Assembly: GCA_900541475.1 (NCBI GenBank)
Contig: UQJV01000011.1
Span: forward strand, 1-44,311
Length of the DNA stretch: 44,311 bases
Direction of reading: 5' to 3'
Origin: an uncultured Collinsella sp.
GTDB taxonomy: Bacteria > Actinomycetota > Coriobacteriia > Coriobacteriales > Coriobacteriaceae
Shown: positions 8,602 through 16,625 of the stretch, piece after piece
How positions within the stretch are numbered: the first letter of the stretch is position 1
How the letters are laid out: each line of letters opens with the position of its first letter
The notes under the pieces: model-generated
What the model was told of the DNA's origin: nothing
Seen by the model: the letters and a program-made list of their open reading frames with translations, nothing else
Databases searched by the model: none
Position numbers and translations under genes: made by a program

Positions 8602-8640
8602 GATAAAACCTGCCAAAATAAACATCCTATTTGGTAGGTT
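8602..8640. repeat. Intergenic hairpin repeat, family A (copy 1, diverged)
   Basis: GATAAAACCTGCCAAAATAA begins the element and TTTGGTAGGTT closes it. The arms CCTGCC / GGTAGG pair with a G-T wobble. The same outer sequence is found at 13464-13506 (opposite orientation) and 43217-43258. Here the stop codon of the Asp23 gene (8639-8641) overlaps the last bases of the repeat. Confidence 0.75.
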
Positions 8641-9160
8641 ACTCGTGCTGGTTGGTGCGGTGCTCGTACTCCTCGGGGGTAATGACATCCTCGATGCGCA
8701 GGTTGACGCCCGCCACCTCAAGGCCGGTCATCGCGGCCAGACGCTCGGTCACGCGCGCCTTAACGTCGTCGAAAATCGCGGGCGCGTAGGCGCCGTACTC
8801 GATAATGACGGAAATGTTGACGACCACGCGGTTGTCATCGGTGACCTCGACCGTCACGCCCTTGGTCAGATTCTCGGCACCAAACTGCTCCTGCACAAAG
8901 TGCATGAGGTTGCCCTTCATGCCCAGGACGTGCGGCACCTCGCGGGTGGCCATGGCGACGATCTTCTCGATCACGCCGTTGGAATAGGTCAGCGAATCCT
9001 CGGACTCGTCCACTTCCTCATCATCCTCGTCCGCATCGTCTGCGGGCTCGGCCTCGACGAGTGCCACGTCCTCGAGCGTAATGTCCTCGGCCTCGGCGGC
9101 GACGGTCTCGTCTGCCTCGAGTTCGGTATCGGCCACATCGACCTTCGTGTTAAAAGCCAT
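8639..9160 (-). CDS. Asp23/Gls24 family envelope stress protein
   Basis: 173 residues. The N-terminal third is acidic and low-complexity (DADEDDEEVDESEDS). The Asp23 domain follows: SNGVIEKIVAMATREVPHVL, then VTVEVTDDNRVVVNISVIIEYG, then TGLEVAGVNLRIEDVI. In Firmicutes, Asp23 is a cytoplasmic protein anchored to the membrane by AmaP and linked to alkaline and cell-envelope stress. The two genes just upstream (DUF2273 and an AmaP-like protein) fit that arrangement, so this is probably the last gene of a three-gene operon. ATG 9160 follows AAGGAGGAACC. Confidence 0.9.
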   Translation of the reverse strand: MAFNTKVDVADTELEADETVAAEAEDITLEDVALVEAEPADDADEDDEEVDESEDSLTYSNGVIEKIVAMATREVPHVLGMKGNLMHFVQEQFGAENLTKGVTVEVTDDNRVVVNISVIIEYGAYAPAIFDDVKARVTERLAAMTGLEVAGVNLRIEDVITPEEYEHRTNQHE

Positions 9161-9204
9161 GGTTCCTCCTTATGCCCACCGCACACGCGGCGGTCGAATA
9201 CATG

Positions 9205-9582
9205 CTAGCGGCCGCTAAACAGACGACCGAAGAAGTTGACGATCCCGTTCTCGCCGTCACGGATCTGGCCAATCACGGCACCGATCAGTACAAAGAATGC
9301 GATGACGAGCGTATCCCACAGGCCGAGCGTGAGCACCAGTACGGCGAGCACAAAACCAGCGACGGCTCCAAGCGTGGTATTGGGATGACGGACGGCATAG
9401 CTCCAGATGGCTGCCCCCGTACCCTTGATGAGACCCATGGCCTCATCAAAATCATTGGCGACCGCGTCATGCGACTCGGTACCCTCCACCTTGGGATCGA
9501 CGACCTCGCTAGCCGGCGCAGCGCTCTGATCGATAGTCAGGCGCGGAGTGCGGACGGTCTTGTCTTGATTGGTATCACTCAC
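9205..9582 (-). CDS. DUF2273-like small membrane protein
   Basis: 125 residues. About 60 charged soluble residues precede a pair of hydrophobic segments (TTLGAVAGFVLAVLVLTLGLW and TLVIAFFVLIGAVIGQIRDG), matching the DUF2273 pattern next to Asp23 genes. The start is GTG 9582: it overlaps the stop of the upstream gene (GGTGAGTGA) and has GGAGG six bases before it, so translation is probably coupled. The frame is open upstream, but those residues are an out-of-frame reading of the AmaP-like gene. Likely a membrane partner of the Asp23 complex. Confidence 0.85.
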   Translation of the reverse strand: MSDTNQDKTVRTPRLTIDQSAAPASEVVDPKVEGTESHDAVANDFDEAMGLIKGTGAAIWSYAVRHPNTTLGAVAGFVLAVLVLTLGLWDTLVIAFFVLIGAVIGQIRDGENGIVNFFGRLFSGR

Positions 9583-10120
9583 CGGAAACCTCCACGGTCT
9601 GGACGGTAGTCTTGGACGGCAAAAAACGAACGCACGCAGTCGTGCCCGGCGTGCCGAGCATGGTGTCGCAGGCCTCCTCGATACGTTGCTGCATCGCGGC
9701 CGCAAGGGAGGCCACATCCCGGTCGTCGAGCGCGATGGCGTCGACCTTAAAACGGACGCGCGATTCGTCGGAGCCCTGCACGCGCGCCTCGACATGCTCG
9801 ACCATCACGCGGTCGTCGCGCTCTGCCGCGGTGCGAGCACACGAGGAGAGGGCAGCGAGCGTGACCTCGATATTACGCTCCCCCGCCGGATGCACGCAGG
9901 ACGGCTCGCGACGAGCAAACATCAGGCGGAAGAAACACACGAGCACGCCGAGCGCCACGACACCGCCGCACGCCGTAACAACGATGCGAGGCAGCGGATC
10001 GCGCATCAGCAGCATAAAGCGATAGGTATATGGCCCCCAAAACTGGCAGACCAACGTACCCAGCGCCACAACGGCGGCGACAAGATACACGATCGCCAGG
10101 GCTCGTTTGAGCACGCGCAT
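9575..10120 (-). CDS. AmaP-like alkaline-shock membrane anchor
   Basis: 181 residues. Two membrane helices (ALAIVYLVAAVVALGTLVC; IVVTACGGVVALGVLVCFF) are followed by a soluble alpha/beta domain (NIEVTLAALSSCARTAAERDD to TTVQTVEVSGE). This is the architecture of AmaP, the membrane anchor for Asp23. ATG 10120 follows GAAGGGAG. First gene of the three-gene group; its stop overlaps the next start by 8 bases. The assignment rests on architecture and neighbours more than on residue identity. Confidence 0.8.
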   Translation of the reverse strand: MRVLKRALAIVYLVAAVVALGTLVCQFWGPYTYRFMLLMRDPLPRIVVTACGGVVALGVLVCFFRLMFARREPSCVHPAGERNIEVTLAALSSCARTAAERDDRVMVEHVEARVQGSDESRVRFKVDAIALDDRDVASLAAAMQQRIEEACDTMLGTPGTTACVRFLPSKTTVQTVEVSGE

Positions 10121-10179
10121 GCGGCGCTCCCTTCAAATCTCGATCCAAGGAATGCAAAACGATTCGCATCATTATAAAA

Positions 10180-10218
10180 GAGCCGGGTCCGGTGCCTCAT
10201 TGCACGCGGATCCGGCTC
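10180..10218 (-). terminator. Terminator of yebC
   Basis: GAGCCGGGTCCG (10180-10191) pairs with CGGATCCGGCTC (10207-10218), 12 bp with one G-T wobble. On the minus strand it is followed by TTTTATAAT. Confidence 0.85.
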
Positions 10219-10287
10219 ATCTATTCCACGAGGCTTGCATGCTCGCTTCATTATGCCCAGATATGCACGGCTCAATCCGTGCGGGCG

Positions 10288-11094
10288 CTACTCCTCCTCG
10301 AGGGCAGCGATGACCTCGTCGGTCATGTCCATGGTGCTGTAGACGTCCTGGACGTCGTCAAGCTCCTCAAGACGGTCAATGAGGCGCTGAACCTTCTTGG
10401 CGTCGGTGCCAGAAACCTCGGTCGGGGTGGTCGGGACCATGGTGGTCTCGGAGCCCTTGACCTGGATGCCCTGCTCCTCGAGTGCCTTGGAGACAGCCAT
10501 GACGTCGTTGGCAGCGGTCCAGACGATCCACTCCTCGCCGGCGTCCTCGTAGTCCTCGCCACCGGCCTCGGCGATGGCCATCATGAACTCATCCTCGTCA
10601 CCGGCAGCACCGTTGGCGATCATGGTCTCCTTCTTGGCGTTCTCGTCCAGGATCTCCTTGGCGACGACGATCTGACCCTTGCGCTCAAACTGGAAGGCAA
10701 CGGAGCCGGAGGTGCCCAGGTTGCCACCAGCGTGGGAGAAGGCGGAACGGACATCAGCGGCGGTACGGTTGCGGTTGTCGGTCAGGCAGTCGACGTAGAC
10801 GGCGACACCGGCGGGACCGTAGCCCTCGTACACGATGTTCTCGTAGACGGCGGCGTCGGCACCCGAACCAAAGGCCTTATCGATAGCGGACTTAATCTTG
10901 TCCTTAGGCATGGACTGAGCCTTAGCCTTGGCGACGGCAGCAGCGAGGCTGGCGTTGTTCTCGGGCAGCGGATCGCCACCGAGACGGGCAGCAACGGTGA
11001 TGTTGCGGCTGAGCTTGGAGAAGAGGGCGGAACGCTTGGCGTCCTGCGCGCCCTTACGATGCTTGGTTGTGGCCCACTTAGAGTGTCCGGACAT
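10288..11094 (-). CDS. yebC: YebC/PmpR-family protein (TACO1-like)
   Basis: 268 residues. It opens with the invariant MSGHSKWATTKHRKGAQDAK (related to the HKWANIKHRK consensus). The central part GGNLGTSGSVAFQFERKG and the C-terminal acidic domain are typical. The family includes DNA-binding regulators and ribosome-associated factors that relieve stalling; which role applies here is not visible. It is about 20 residues longer than the usual 240-250, owing to an acidic insertion around GGEDYEDAGEEW. ATG 11094 follows TAGGAGA. Its own terminator lies at 10180-10218. Confidence 0.93.
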   Translation of the reverse strand: MSGHSKWATTKHRKGAQDAKRSALFSKLSRNITVAARLGGDPLPENNASLAAAVAKAKAQSMPKDKIKSAIDKAFGSGADAAVYENIVYEGYGPAGVAVYVDCLTDNRNRTAADVRSAFSHAGGNLGTSGSVAFQFERKGQIVVAKEILDENAKKETMIANGAAGDEDEFMMAIAEAGGEDYEDAGEEWIVWTAANDVMAVSKALEEQGIQVKGSETTMVPTTPTEVSGTDAKKVQRLIDRLEELDDVQDVYSTMDMTDEVIAALEEE

Positions 11095-11259
11095 ACGTGT
11101 CTCCTATCGGTTTCGACCTAAAGCCCAGCGTGAATGCTCGGGCAATATAAACAAACGTCGTTATGATATACCTACCGGCCTGCAAGATAAACCCCAAAAT
11201 GAAGGCGTCGTGATGATGCAGCCCCTTGGCGCAAAAAGGCCTGACCTCAATGAGCCAAA

Positions 11260-13443
11260 TTAGGTCCACAGAAGGTCGCTGCGGGTGATCGTGGCACCGA
11301 TGGCAAAAGGCATGCATGCAATGACTGGGTACAGGTAGCGCATGTAGGTCGATCCGTTACATGGACCGATCAGGCACACGGCGAGCACGCCCAACAGCGG
11401 CACCCAGATCGCCAGTGCACGCCATGAATGACGACGCAGCAGGTAGACCACCACGGCAATCATGATCCACACATAGGTGGCCGAGCTCATGGTGAGCGAA
11501 ATAAACGGGATGCGCTGCACCGCCACACGGTACAGGTTGATCAGATGGTCGCACCAGCGCACGGCTTTGCTATCGACCGGATGGAAGTCAAAGTACTTGA
11601 GGTTATCGGGCTTAGCCATGATCTCGGCACTGCGTGCCGTGCTGTAGACCCATGCATCACGAGCACTCGGATAGAAGTACCCGTAGTAGTTATTGACGAG
11701 TGCCGAGATATAGCACTCGGGGTCCTTTTTGAACATCTGGGCCCACACCTCAAAATAGGCGTCGATGTCCTCCTGCGAAGCATACTCGTTAAAACAGTTT
11801 TTGACGGCATCCGACTTGTCGGGGTTGTAGCGACGGCCCAGGTTCTCGTACTTAAGCACGCGATCGATCACAGCGCGCTCCTCATCGGTCACCAAGCCGT
11901 CGCAGGGAGCTTCCACGATGGTGCCGTCCTCCTTAACCGTGGGGTTGACGCCCGAGTTGAGGCCATCGTGCTTTTGGACGAAGCGTGCCGTCTGTTGAAA
12001 CGGAATCGAGAGGATCTCGCGCTTGGAGCCCGGCGTGATATCGTGCGCCGGCATAAATACCTTGGTGAAATACATGTTGGAGACAAGGCAGAGCGTAAGC
12101 ACTGCGAGCACGCCGACCCAGCGGAAGCGCGACGTGGCGCATGAGACCGTGGTGCCCATCTGCTTAGCCGCACGACGAGCGACATGTACATCCCAGACGC
12201 AAAACGCCGCCGCAATCACGCAGGCCGCCAACGGAAAGACCAGGCCGCCATTGCGCAAAAACGTGGAACCCATGGCACCCAGCACGAGCAACAGCCAGTC
12301 ATGGCGCGCAAAGAGCACGGGCTTCTGTTCGCCCGCACGCTCGGCATTGGCATCGCGACGGGGTAGGCCACATGCCACGAGCTTGACGGTCTGAACGAGC
12401 AGTACCAAAAACGCATCGGCAAAAAGTACATCTTTGGTCAGCAGCACCGCGTAGTTGGAGAACATCGGCATAAACGCAAAGAACAGCAAGATGACGCCGC
12501 GGACCGGCAGGCTCACGCCCAGCTTGCGCAGCGACGATATGGAATAGGACATGCAGGCGGCGGTGATGACGAATTGGGCACAAGTGTAGATGGCAAGGCC
12601 CGCATTGGCACTGTTAAATAGCGAAAGCCCCAGCTGCACACACGAGCCGATGATGGCCGTGTGCACCACCGGATGATGTCCGTTGAGTAGCACGTTGGGG
12701 TTAAGCAGGCGTAGGTAATCGCTCGTGCCGTTGGGGTAGTTGAACCATTGGCGGACCTGCGCGCCCGTGTCTCCCATAAAGAGGCCGGGCAGCGAGGCGA
12801 TAAGCGTGGGCGCCCAGACAATCATGAGCACAAGAAACGGCCCGACAAAGGGATGAACCGAGAGCACGGCGTGGACAACACGCCACACGCGGCCAAAATG
12901 CGCCTCCGAAAACGGAATGCGGCGGGAGCCCAACCAATCCAAAAACTCAAAAGCCAGATAGAAGGCCACAATCGCCAGAAGCATCCAGCCCGCGCCACCA
13001 ATCCAGGCGCAGATAACGCGTGCCTTGTCGCCCAGCACAATCTCAGCCGAATCGGTGAGGTCGTAGCTACGGCCGAACACCATGCAAACGGCAAAGAACA
13101 GCGATGGCAGCACGACCGACGGGCGCCAAGCGTCACCGCGGCCAAAGAACACATAGCGAAACGGCAGTGTGAGCAAACAGGCAAGCGCGAGCAGCATCAC
13201 TGCGTCGGTATGGCCGGCAAACGAGAGAAGCACCTCGTAGCACACGTAGAGCGCGCCCGTCGCCTTGGGATCGATCGCCAGGACCGCATTGCTCGACACC
13301 GGGGCGGGATCGATGGAAAACGCCGTGGTCGCCAGCAGGGCGAGCAAAAATGCGATGAGCGTCTGTTTGGCGGGATAGCGCTTAAACCAAACGATGCGGG
13401 CGGCGTCACGCGCAGCCGTTGCGGAGAGGTCGGAATCCTTCAC
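11260..13443 (-). CDS. Large polytopic membrane protein (DUF6020-like; glycosyltransferase-C-like fold possible)
   Basis: 727 residues with roughly a dozen hydrophobic segments. A periplasmic/extracytoplasmic soluble stretch lies around residues 470-620 (from ITPGSKREILSIPFQQTARF to YFYPSARDAWVYSTARSAE), and a membrane segment (YVWIMIAVVVYLLRRH) follows near the C-terminus. The YFYP/NYYGY region and the overall layout recall the DUF6020 proteins of Coriobacteria and lipid-linked sugar transferases; I cannot assign a substrate. The start is GTG 13443, with AAAGG upstream at a slightly long spacing, so the start is moderately certain. A hairpin repeat (13464-13506) sits immediately upstream of the ribosome site. 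Confidence 0.8.
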   Translation of the reverse strand: MKDSDLSATAARDAARIVWFKRYPAKQTLIAFLLALLATTAFSIDPAPVSSNAVLAIDPKATGALYVCYEVLLSFAGHTDAVMLLALACLLTLPFRYVFFGRGDAWRPSVVLPSLFFAVCMVFGRSYDLTDSAEIVLGDKARVICAWIGGAGWMLLAIVAFYLAFEFLDWLGSRRIPFSEAHFGRVWRVVHAVLSVHPFVGPFLVLMIVWAPTLIASLPGLFMGDTGAQVRQWFNYPNGTSDYLRLLNPNVLLNGHHPVVHTAIIGSCVQLGLSLFNSANAGLAIYTCAQFVITAACMSYSISSLRKLGVSLPVRGVILLFFAFMPMFSNYAVLLTKDVLFADAFLVLLVQTVKLVACGLPRRDANAERAGEQKPVLFARHDWLLLVLGAMGSTFLRNGGLVFPLAACVIAAAFCVWDVHVARRAAKQMGTTVSCATSRFRWVGVLAVLTLCLVSNMYFTKVFMPAHDITPGSKREILSIPFQQTARFVQKHDGLNSGVNPTVKEDGTIVEAPCDGLVTDEERAVIDRVLKYENLGRRYNPDKSDAVKNCFNEYASQEDIDAYFEVWAQMFKKDPECYISALVNNYYGYFYPSARDAWVYSTARSAEIMAKPDNLKYFDFHPVDSKAVRWCDHLINLYRVAVQRIPFISLTMSSATYVWIMIAVVVYLLRRHSWRALAIWVPLLGVLAVCLIGPCNGSTYMRYLYPVIACMPFAIGATITRSDLLWT

Positions 13444-13463
13444 AGTCCGAATAGCCTTTCTAG

Positions 13464-13506
13464 AAACCTGCCAAAAAGGGACAGGTTTATTTTGGCAGGT
13501 TTTATC
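13464..13506. repeat. Intergenic hairpin repeat, family A (copy 2)
   Basis: AAACCTGCCAAAA (13464-13476) pairs with TTTTGGCAGGTTT (13490-13502), 13 bp, around a loop containing GGGACAGGTTTA. The loop and right side are nearly identical to the copy at 43217-43258 read on the other strand. Confidence 0.85.
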
Positions 13507-13545
13507 TGGGGAAACGTTACGGTTCTGTCATCGTTGCCCGGCAAA

Positions 13546-13580
13546 ACCACCACCAAGGTGCCTGCCCCTTTGCGGTGGCA
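13546..13580. repeat. Intergenic repeat, family B (copy 1)
   Basis: ACCACCACCAAGGTGCCTGC followed by CCCTTTGCGGTGG. It shares the ACCACCAC.AAGGTGCCTG.CCCTTT pattern with 33251-33285, and CCACC / GGTGG can close it into a hairpin. It lies just downstream of lgt on the minus strand. Confidence 0.65.
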
Positions 13581-13588
13581 TGTGGTGG

Positions 13589-14410
13589 CTAGACGTCGAG
13601 GTAGATGCGCTGGGGACGGTCGCGACGAAGGGCAAAGATGATGAGCGCCAGGCCCGCAATCACGAGTGGCAGGCTCAGTAGCTGACCCATGGTGATGACG
13701 CCGCCCAGCAGATAGCCCAGCTGGGCATCGGGTACGCGCACAAACTCAATGAGGAAGCGGACGATGCCGTAACCCATCACAAACACGCCCATAAACGTTC
13801 CCTGAGGAAGCAGCGGTTTTTTGCGGCTGAGCACCTGCAGAATGCAGAAGAGCACAATGCCCTCGAGAAATGCCTCGTAGAGCTGGGAGGGATGGCGCGG
13901 CATATCGCCCGCGGTGCCGCCAAAGATCACGCCCCAGGGCAAATCGGTCGGCTTGCCCCACAGCTCACCGTTGACAAAGTTGGCGCAGCGCCCCAGGCAC
14001 AGGGCCAGCGGAGCACCGATGACCGCGAGGTCTGCCAAAGTCCACGCATCGAGCTTGTACATGCGGCACACGAGCACGCCGCCGATGATGCCGCCCACCA
14101 GGCCGCCATGGAAACTCATGCCGCCCTCGTTGGTGGCAAAGATCTCGAGCGGATGCGCCCAGTAGTAGCCGTCGCCGTAAAAGATGACGTAGAACAGACG
14201 GGCGCCAATGATAAGGCCAAAGACCACACCGACCACGACGCTCGTCAGGTCGTCGACCGTAATGTCGAAACCCCAGCGACGCTGCGTGCGATACATGACG
14301 ACCGCCGTGAGCAGGGCGCCGACCACATAGGCCAGACCATACCAGTAGATCGTGATGGGCCCCGCCGAAATGGCGACGGGATCAAGCATATGGTAGAGGT
14401 CGTTGAGCAT
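13589..14410 (-). CDS. lgt: Prolipoprotein diacylglyceryl transferase
   Basis: 273 residues, seven membrane helices expected. The enzyme transfers diacylglyceryl from phosphatidylglycerol to the lipobox cysteine of prolipoproteins, the first step of lipoprotein maturation. Signatures are HGGLVGGIIGG, GRCANFVNGELWGKPTDLPW (the Lgt signature) and HPSQLYEAFLEG. The start ATG 14410 follows GGGGAC. One client in this window is the substrate-binding lipoprotein at 33401. No convincing operon partner; the next gene upstream is 108 bases away. Confidence 0.96.
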   Translation of the reverse strand: MLNDLYHMLDPVAISAGPITIYWYGLAYVVGALLTAVVMYRTQRRWGFDITVDDLTSVVVGVVFGLIIGARLFYVIFYGDGYYWAHPLEIFATNEGGMSFHGGLVGGIIGGVLVCRMYKLDAWTLADLAVIGAPLALCLGRCANFVNGELWGKPTDLPWGVIFGGTAGDMPRHPSQLYEAFLEGIVLFCILQVLSRKKPLLPQGTFMGVFVMGYGIVRFLIEFVRVPDAQLGYLLGGVITMGQLLSLPLVIAGLALIIFALRRDRPQRIYLDV

Positions 14411-14437
14411 ATCGGTCCCCTGCTCCCTACATACAAA

Positions 14438-14469
14438 TGCGGCCGCGGGCCTTACGCTCGCAGCCGCAT
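14438..14469 (-). terminator. Possible terminator of the NifU-like gene
   Basis: ATGCGGC (14438-14444) and GCCGCAT (14463-14469) form a 7-bp stem about 50 bases past the NifU-like stop on the minus strand, followed by TTTGTATG. Short stem, so moderate confidence. Confidence 0.4.
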
Positions 14470-14518
14470 ATTTGGGCGTAACGTCTATGCGGAGCGTACC
14501 GTCCGCAGCTTTCGCATC

Positions 14519-14797
14519 TTAGAACGGCGCGTACTCGTCGTACAGGTCCTCGGCCTCGCCGGAAGCATTGACCTGCTCAACGCGGGTAACGCCAGGAACG
14601 TGCTCCTTCAGGATGCGCTCGATGCCCATAGACAGGGTCAGCGAGCTCATGGGGCAGCCGGCGCAGGCGCCCTGCAGCTCCAGCTTGACAACACCCTCGT
14701 CGTCGACGCCCACATACTCCATATCGCCGCCATCGGCCTGCAGGTTGGGGCGGATCTCTTCAAGAACCTTCTTAAGCAGCTCTTCGTTAACAGCCAC
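14519..14797 (-). CDS. NifU-like C-terminal (Nfu-type) Fe-S scaffold protein
   Basis: 92 residues: a stand-alone Nfu domain. The C45-A-G-C48 motif in LQGACAGCPMSSLTL is the cluster-binding CxxC, and IRPNLQADGGDMEYVGVDD is the typical N-terminal part. The family assembles or carries Fe-S clusters for delivery to target enzymes. ATG 14797 follows AAAGGAG. Clients in this window could include the activase/dehydratase fusion and the radical SAM protein, but that is inference. Confidence 0.92.
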   Translation of the reverse strand: MAVNEELLKKVLEEIRPNLQADGGDMEYVGVDDEGVVKLELQGACAGCPMSSLTLSMGIERILKEHVPGVTRVEQVNASGEAEDLYDEYAPF

Positions 14798-14974
14798 AGG
14801 GGCTCCTTTCTCACAATAACGCGGGCACGCCCGCGGACAGGGGCTATGTTACTACAGCCATGTACCCGCTTAGGCGCCAGCCATGCGTGCGGACACGACT
14901 TTCACGAGTAGTCAATTTGGGACAGGGCTCTTTGAGCTGCTTTTGCAGACGCCCGGCGCTAGCACACATTGCCG

Positions 14975-15499
14975 CTACTGCTGAGTTTGTTCCCCGGTGC
15001 CAATCTGGACATCGACGATGACCTGGCGGTAGCTGATGCCGCAGGAGTCGAGAATGCGGCGGCTGATACGGCCGTCGTCGGTATCGGCATACTTGTTGTC
15101 CAGGTAGACGACCTCGCCCACGCCCACCTGCGCCAGGATCTTGGCGCAGTCGTGGCACGGGAACAGCGTGACGTAGACCGTGGAACCCTCAAGGTCTTTG
15201 AGCGAGCCGCGGTAGTTGAGCACGGCGTTGGCCTCGGCATGCACCACGTAGTTGTGCTTATCCTGCAACGGGTCGTCGCTCGTGCCCCACGGGAAAAAGT
15301 CGTCGTTGAGTGCCGAGGGCGTACCGTTGTAGCCCACCGAAAGGATACGGTGGTTGGTGCTGGCGATGCACGCGCCCACCTGCGTATTGGGATCCTTGCT
15401 GCGGCGCTGCGCGGCGATGGCCACGCTCATAAAGAACTCGTCCCAGCTAATAACGTCGCGGCGCTTGCCCGACGCAGTTTGATGAAGATCGTCCGACAT
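14975..15499 (-). CDS. dCMP deaminase / deoxycytidylate deaminase family
   Basis: 174 residues. The zinc site of the cytidine/deoxycytidylate deaminase fold is complete: HAEANAVLNY (His and catalytic Glu) and PCHDCAK (two Cys). WDEFFMSVAIAAQRRSKDP and GYNGTPSALNDD are characteristic of dCMP deaminases. The reaction converts dCMP to dUMP and feeds dTMP synthesis. ATG 15499 (MSDDLHQ) is chosen because GGAGGTG precedes it; the frame is open another 24 codons without a good site. The remaining upstream region to 15582 is short. Confidence 0.92.
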   Translation of the reverse strand: MSDDLHQTASGKRRDVISWDEFFMSVAIAAQRRSKDPNTQVGACIASTNHRILSVGYNGTPSALNDDFFPWGTSDDPLQDKHNYVVHAEANAVLNYRGSLKDLEGSTVYVTLFPCHDCAKILAQVGVGEVVYLDNKYADTDDGRISRRILDSCGISYRQVIVDVQIGTGEQTQQ

Positions 15500-15581
15500 G
15501 GCAGACACCTCCGTAATCGCAACATTTTGACCCATTGTAGCAGGTGAAAGGTGGAAACGTTTTTGTCCCACCGCCCCATCA

Positions 15582-16433
15582 CTACGCGCGACGGGGCTTT
15601 TGATTGATGCGATACAGCTCGGCGAGACCCCGCAGTGTCAGTGCGTCGTCTACCGTCAGGCTGTGGCCGACCAACGCCGCGAGCGCCTCGGCATCGTCGC
15701 CGGTAATGACAATGGGCACGCTGCCCTCCCCCGCCGCCTTGGTCGCGCGCATCTCGGCAAGTACCATGTCGAGCATGCCGTCGATGCGGGCCACCTCGCC
15801 CAAGACCACGCCCGAGCGCATGGCCTCGCGTGTGTTGCGACCGATCACATGCGTGGGTGCCGAGGGCTCGACCTGCGGCAGGCGCGCCGCAGCGGCCGAA
15901 AGCGAGCGGGCGCCAAGTGCCAGACCCGGCGCGATGACGCCGCCGACAAAGGTTCCGTGCACATCGATGACCTCGATATTGGTCGTCGTGCCCAGGTCGA
16001 TCACGATGCACGGAGAGCCGTAGACGGCACGGGCCGCCACGGCGTCGGCGATGCGGTCGGGACCGATCTCTGCTGGATCGTCGTAGTGCACGGGCATACC
16101 GGTCTTGAGGCCCGGCCCCACGGTGAGCACGCGCCCCGTGCAAGTGCGGGAAAGCGCCGCCTTCCACGGGCGCTCGAGCGCCGGCACCACGCAACTCAGC
16201 ACTGCGGCTGCGGGAACGAGCGCACCCGGCATGCCCGCATCGGCTGACAGCGCGCCCATGACCTGCGCGAGCCTCATGCGCGCCTCGTCGGCCGTGATGC
16301 TCGACGGCGTCGTGATCTCGCACGTCGCAAGCGGGCATTCCTGCGCCGCGGCCGAATCCTCGGCAAACAGGCCAAAGCGAATGAACGTGTTGCCCACGTC
16401 GACCGTCAATATATATGCGCACCCATTAAGCAT
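15582..16433 (-). CDS. coaX: Type III pantothenate kinase
   Basis: 283 residues of the ASKHA fold. It phosphorylates pantothenate, the first committed step to coenzyme A. Motifs are ILTVDVGNTFIRFGLF (phosphate 1), GPDRIADAVAARAVYG, and VIDLGTTTNIEVID with GGVIAPGLALGARSL. ATG 16433 follows AAAGGAG; an upstream in-frame ATG at 16487 lacks a site. Divergent from the OPT transporter with about 190 bases between, which must hold both promoters. Confidence 0.94.
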   Translation of the reverse strand: MLNGCAYILTVDVGNTFIRFGLFAEDSAAAQECPLATCEITTPSSITADEARMRLAQVMGALSADAGMPGALVPAAAVLSCVVPALERPWKAALSRTCTGRVLTVGPGLKTGMPVHYDDPAEIGPDRIADAVAARAVYGSPCIVIDLGTTTNIEVIDVHGTFVGGVIAPGLALGARSLSAAAARLPQVEPSAPTHVIGRNTREAMRSGVVLGEVARIDGMLDMVLAEMRATKAAGEGSVPIVITGDDAEALAALVGHSLTVDDALTLRGLAELYRINQKPRRA

Positions 16434-16625
16434 CGTCGGCGCTCCTTTCGTCTGTCCAGCAGTATATCGCCTACCTAAACCAGTCATCCCAAAACGACTA
16501 GCTTGCGGCTATACTGGTGCGCGGTCGTGCGCGAGCTCACGCGGCGGCCCTTGGTAACCCGACTTCCCGCGCCGTATCCGTAGCGGCGCTTGCGGGGGAA
16601 GCGGATATACGCAAAGGAGTTCTAT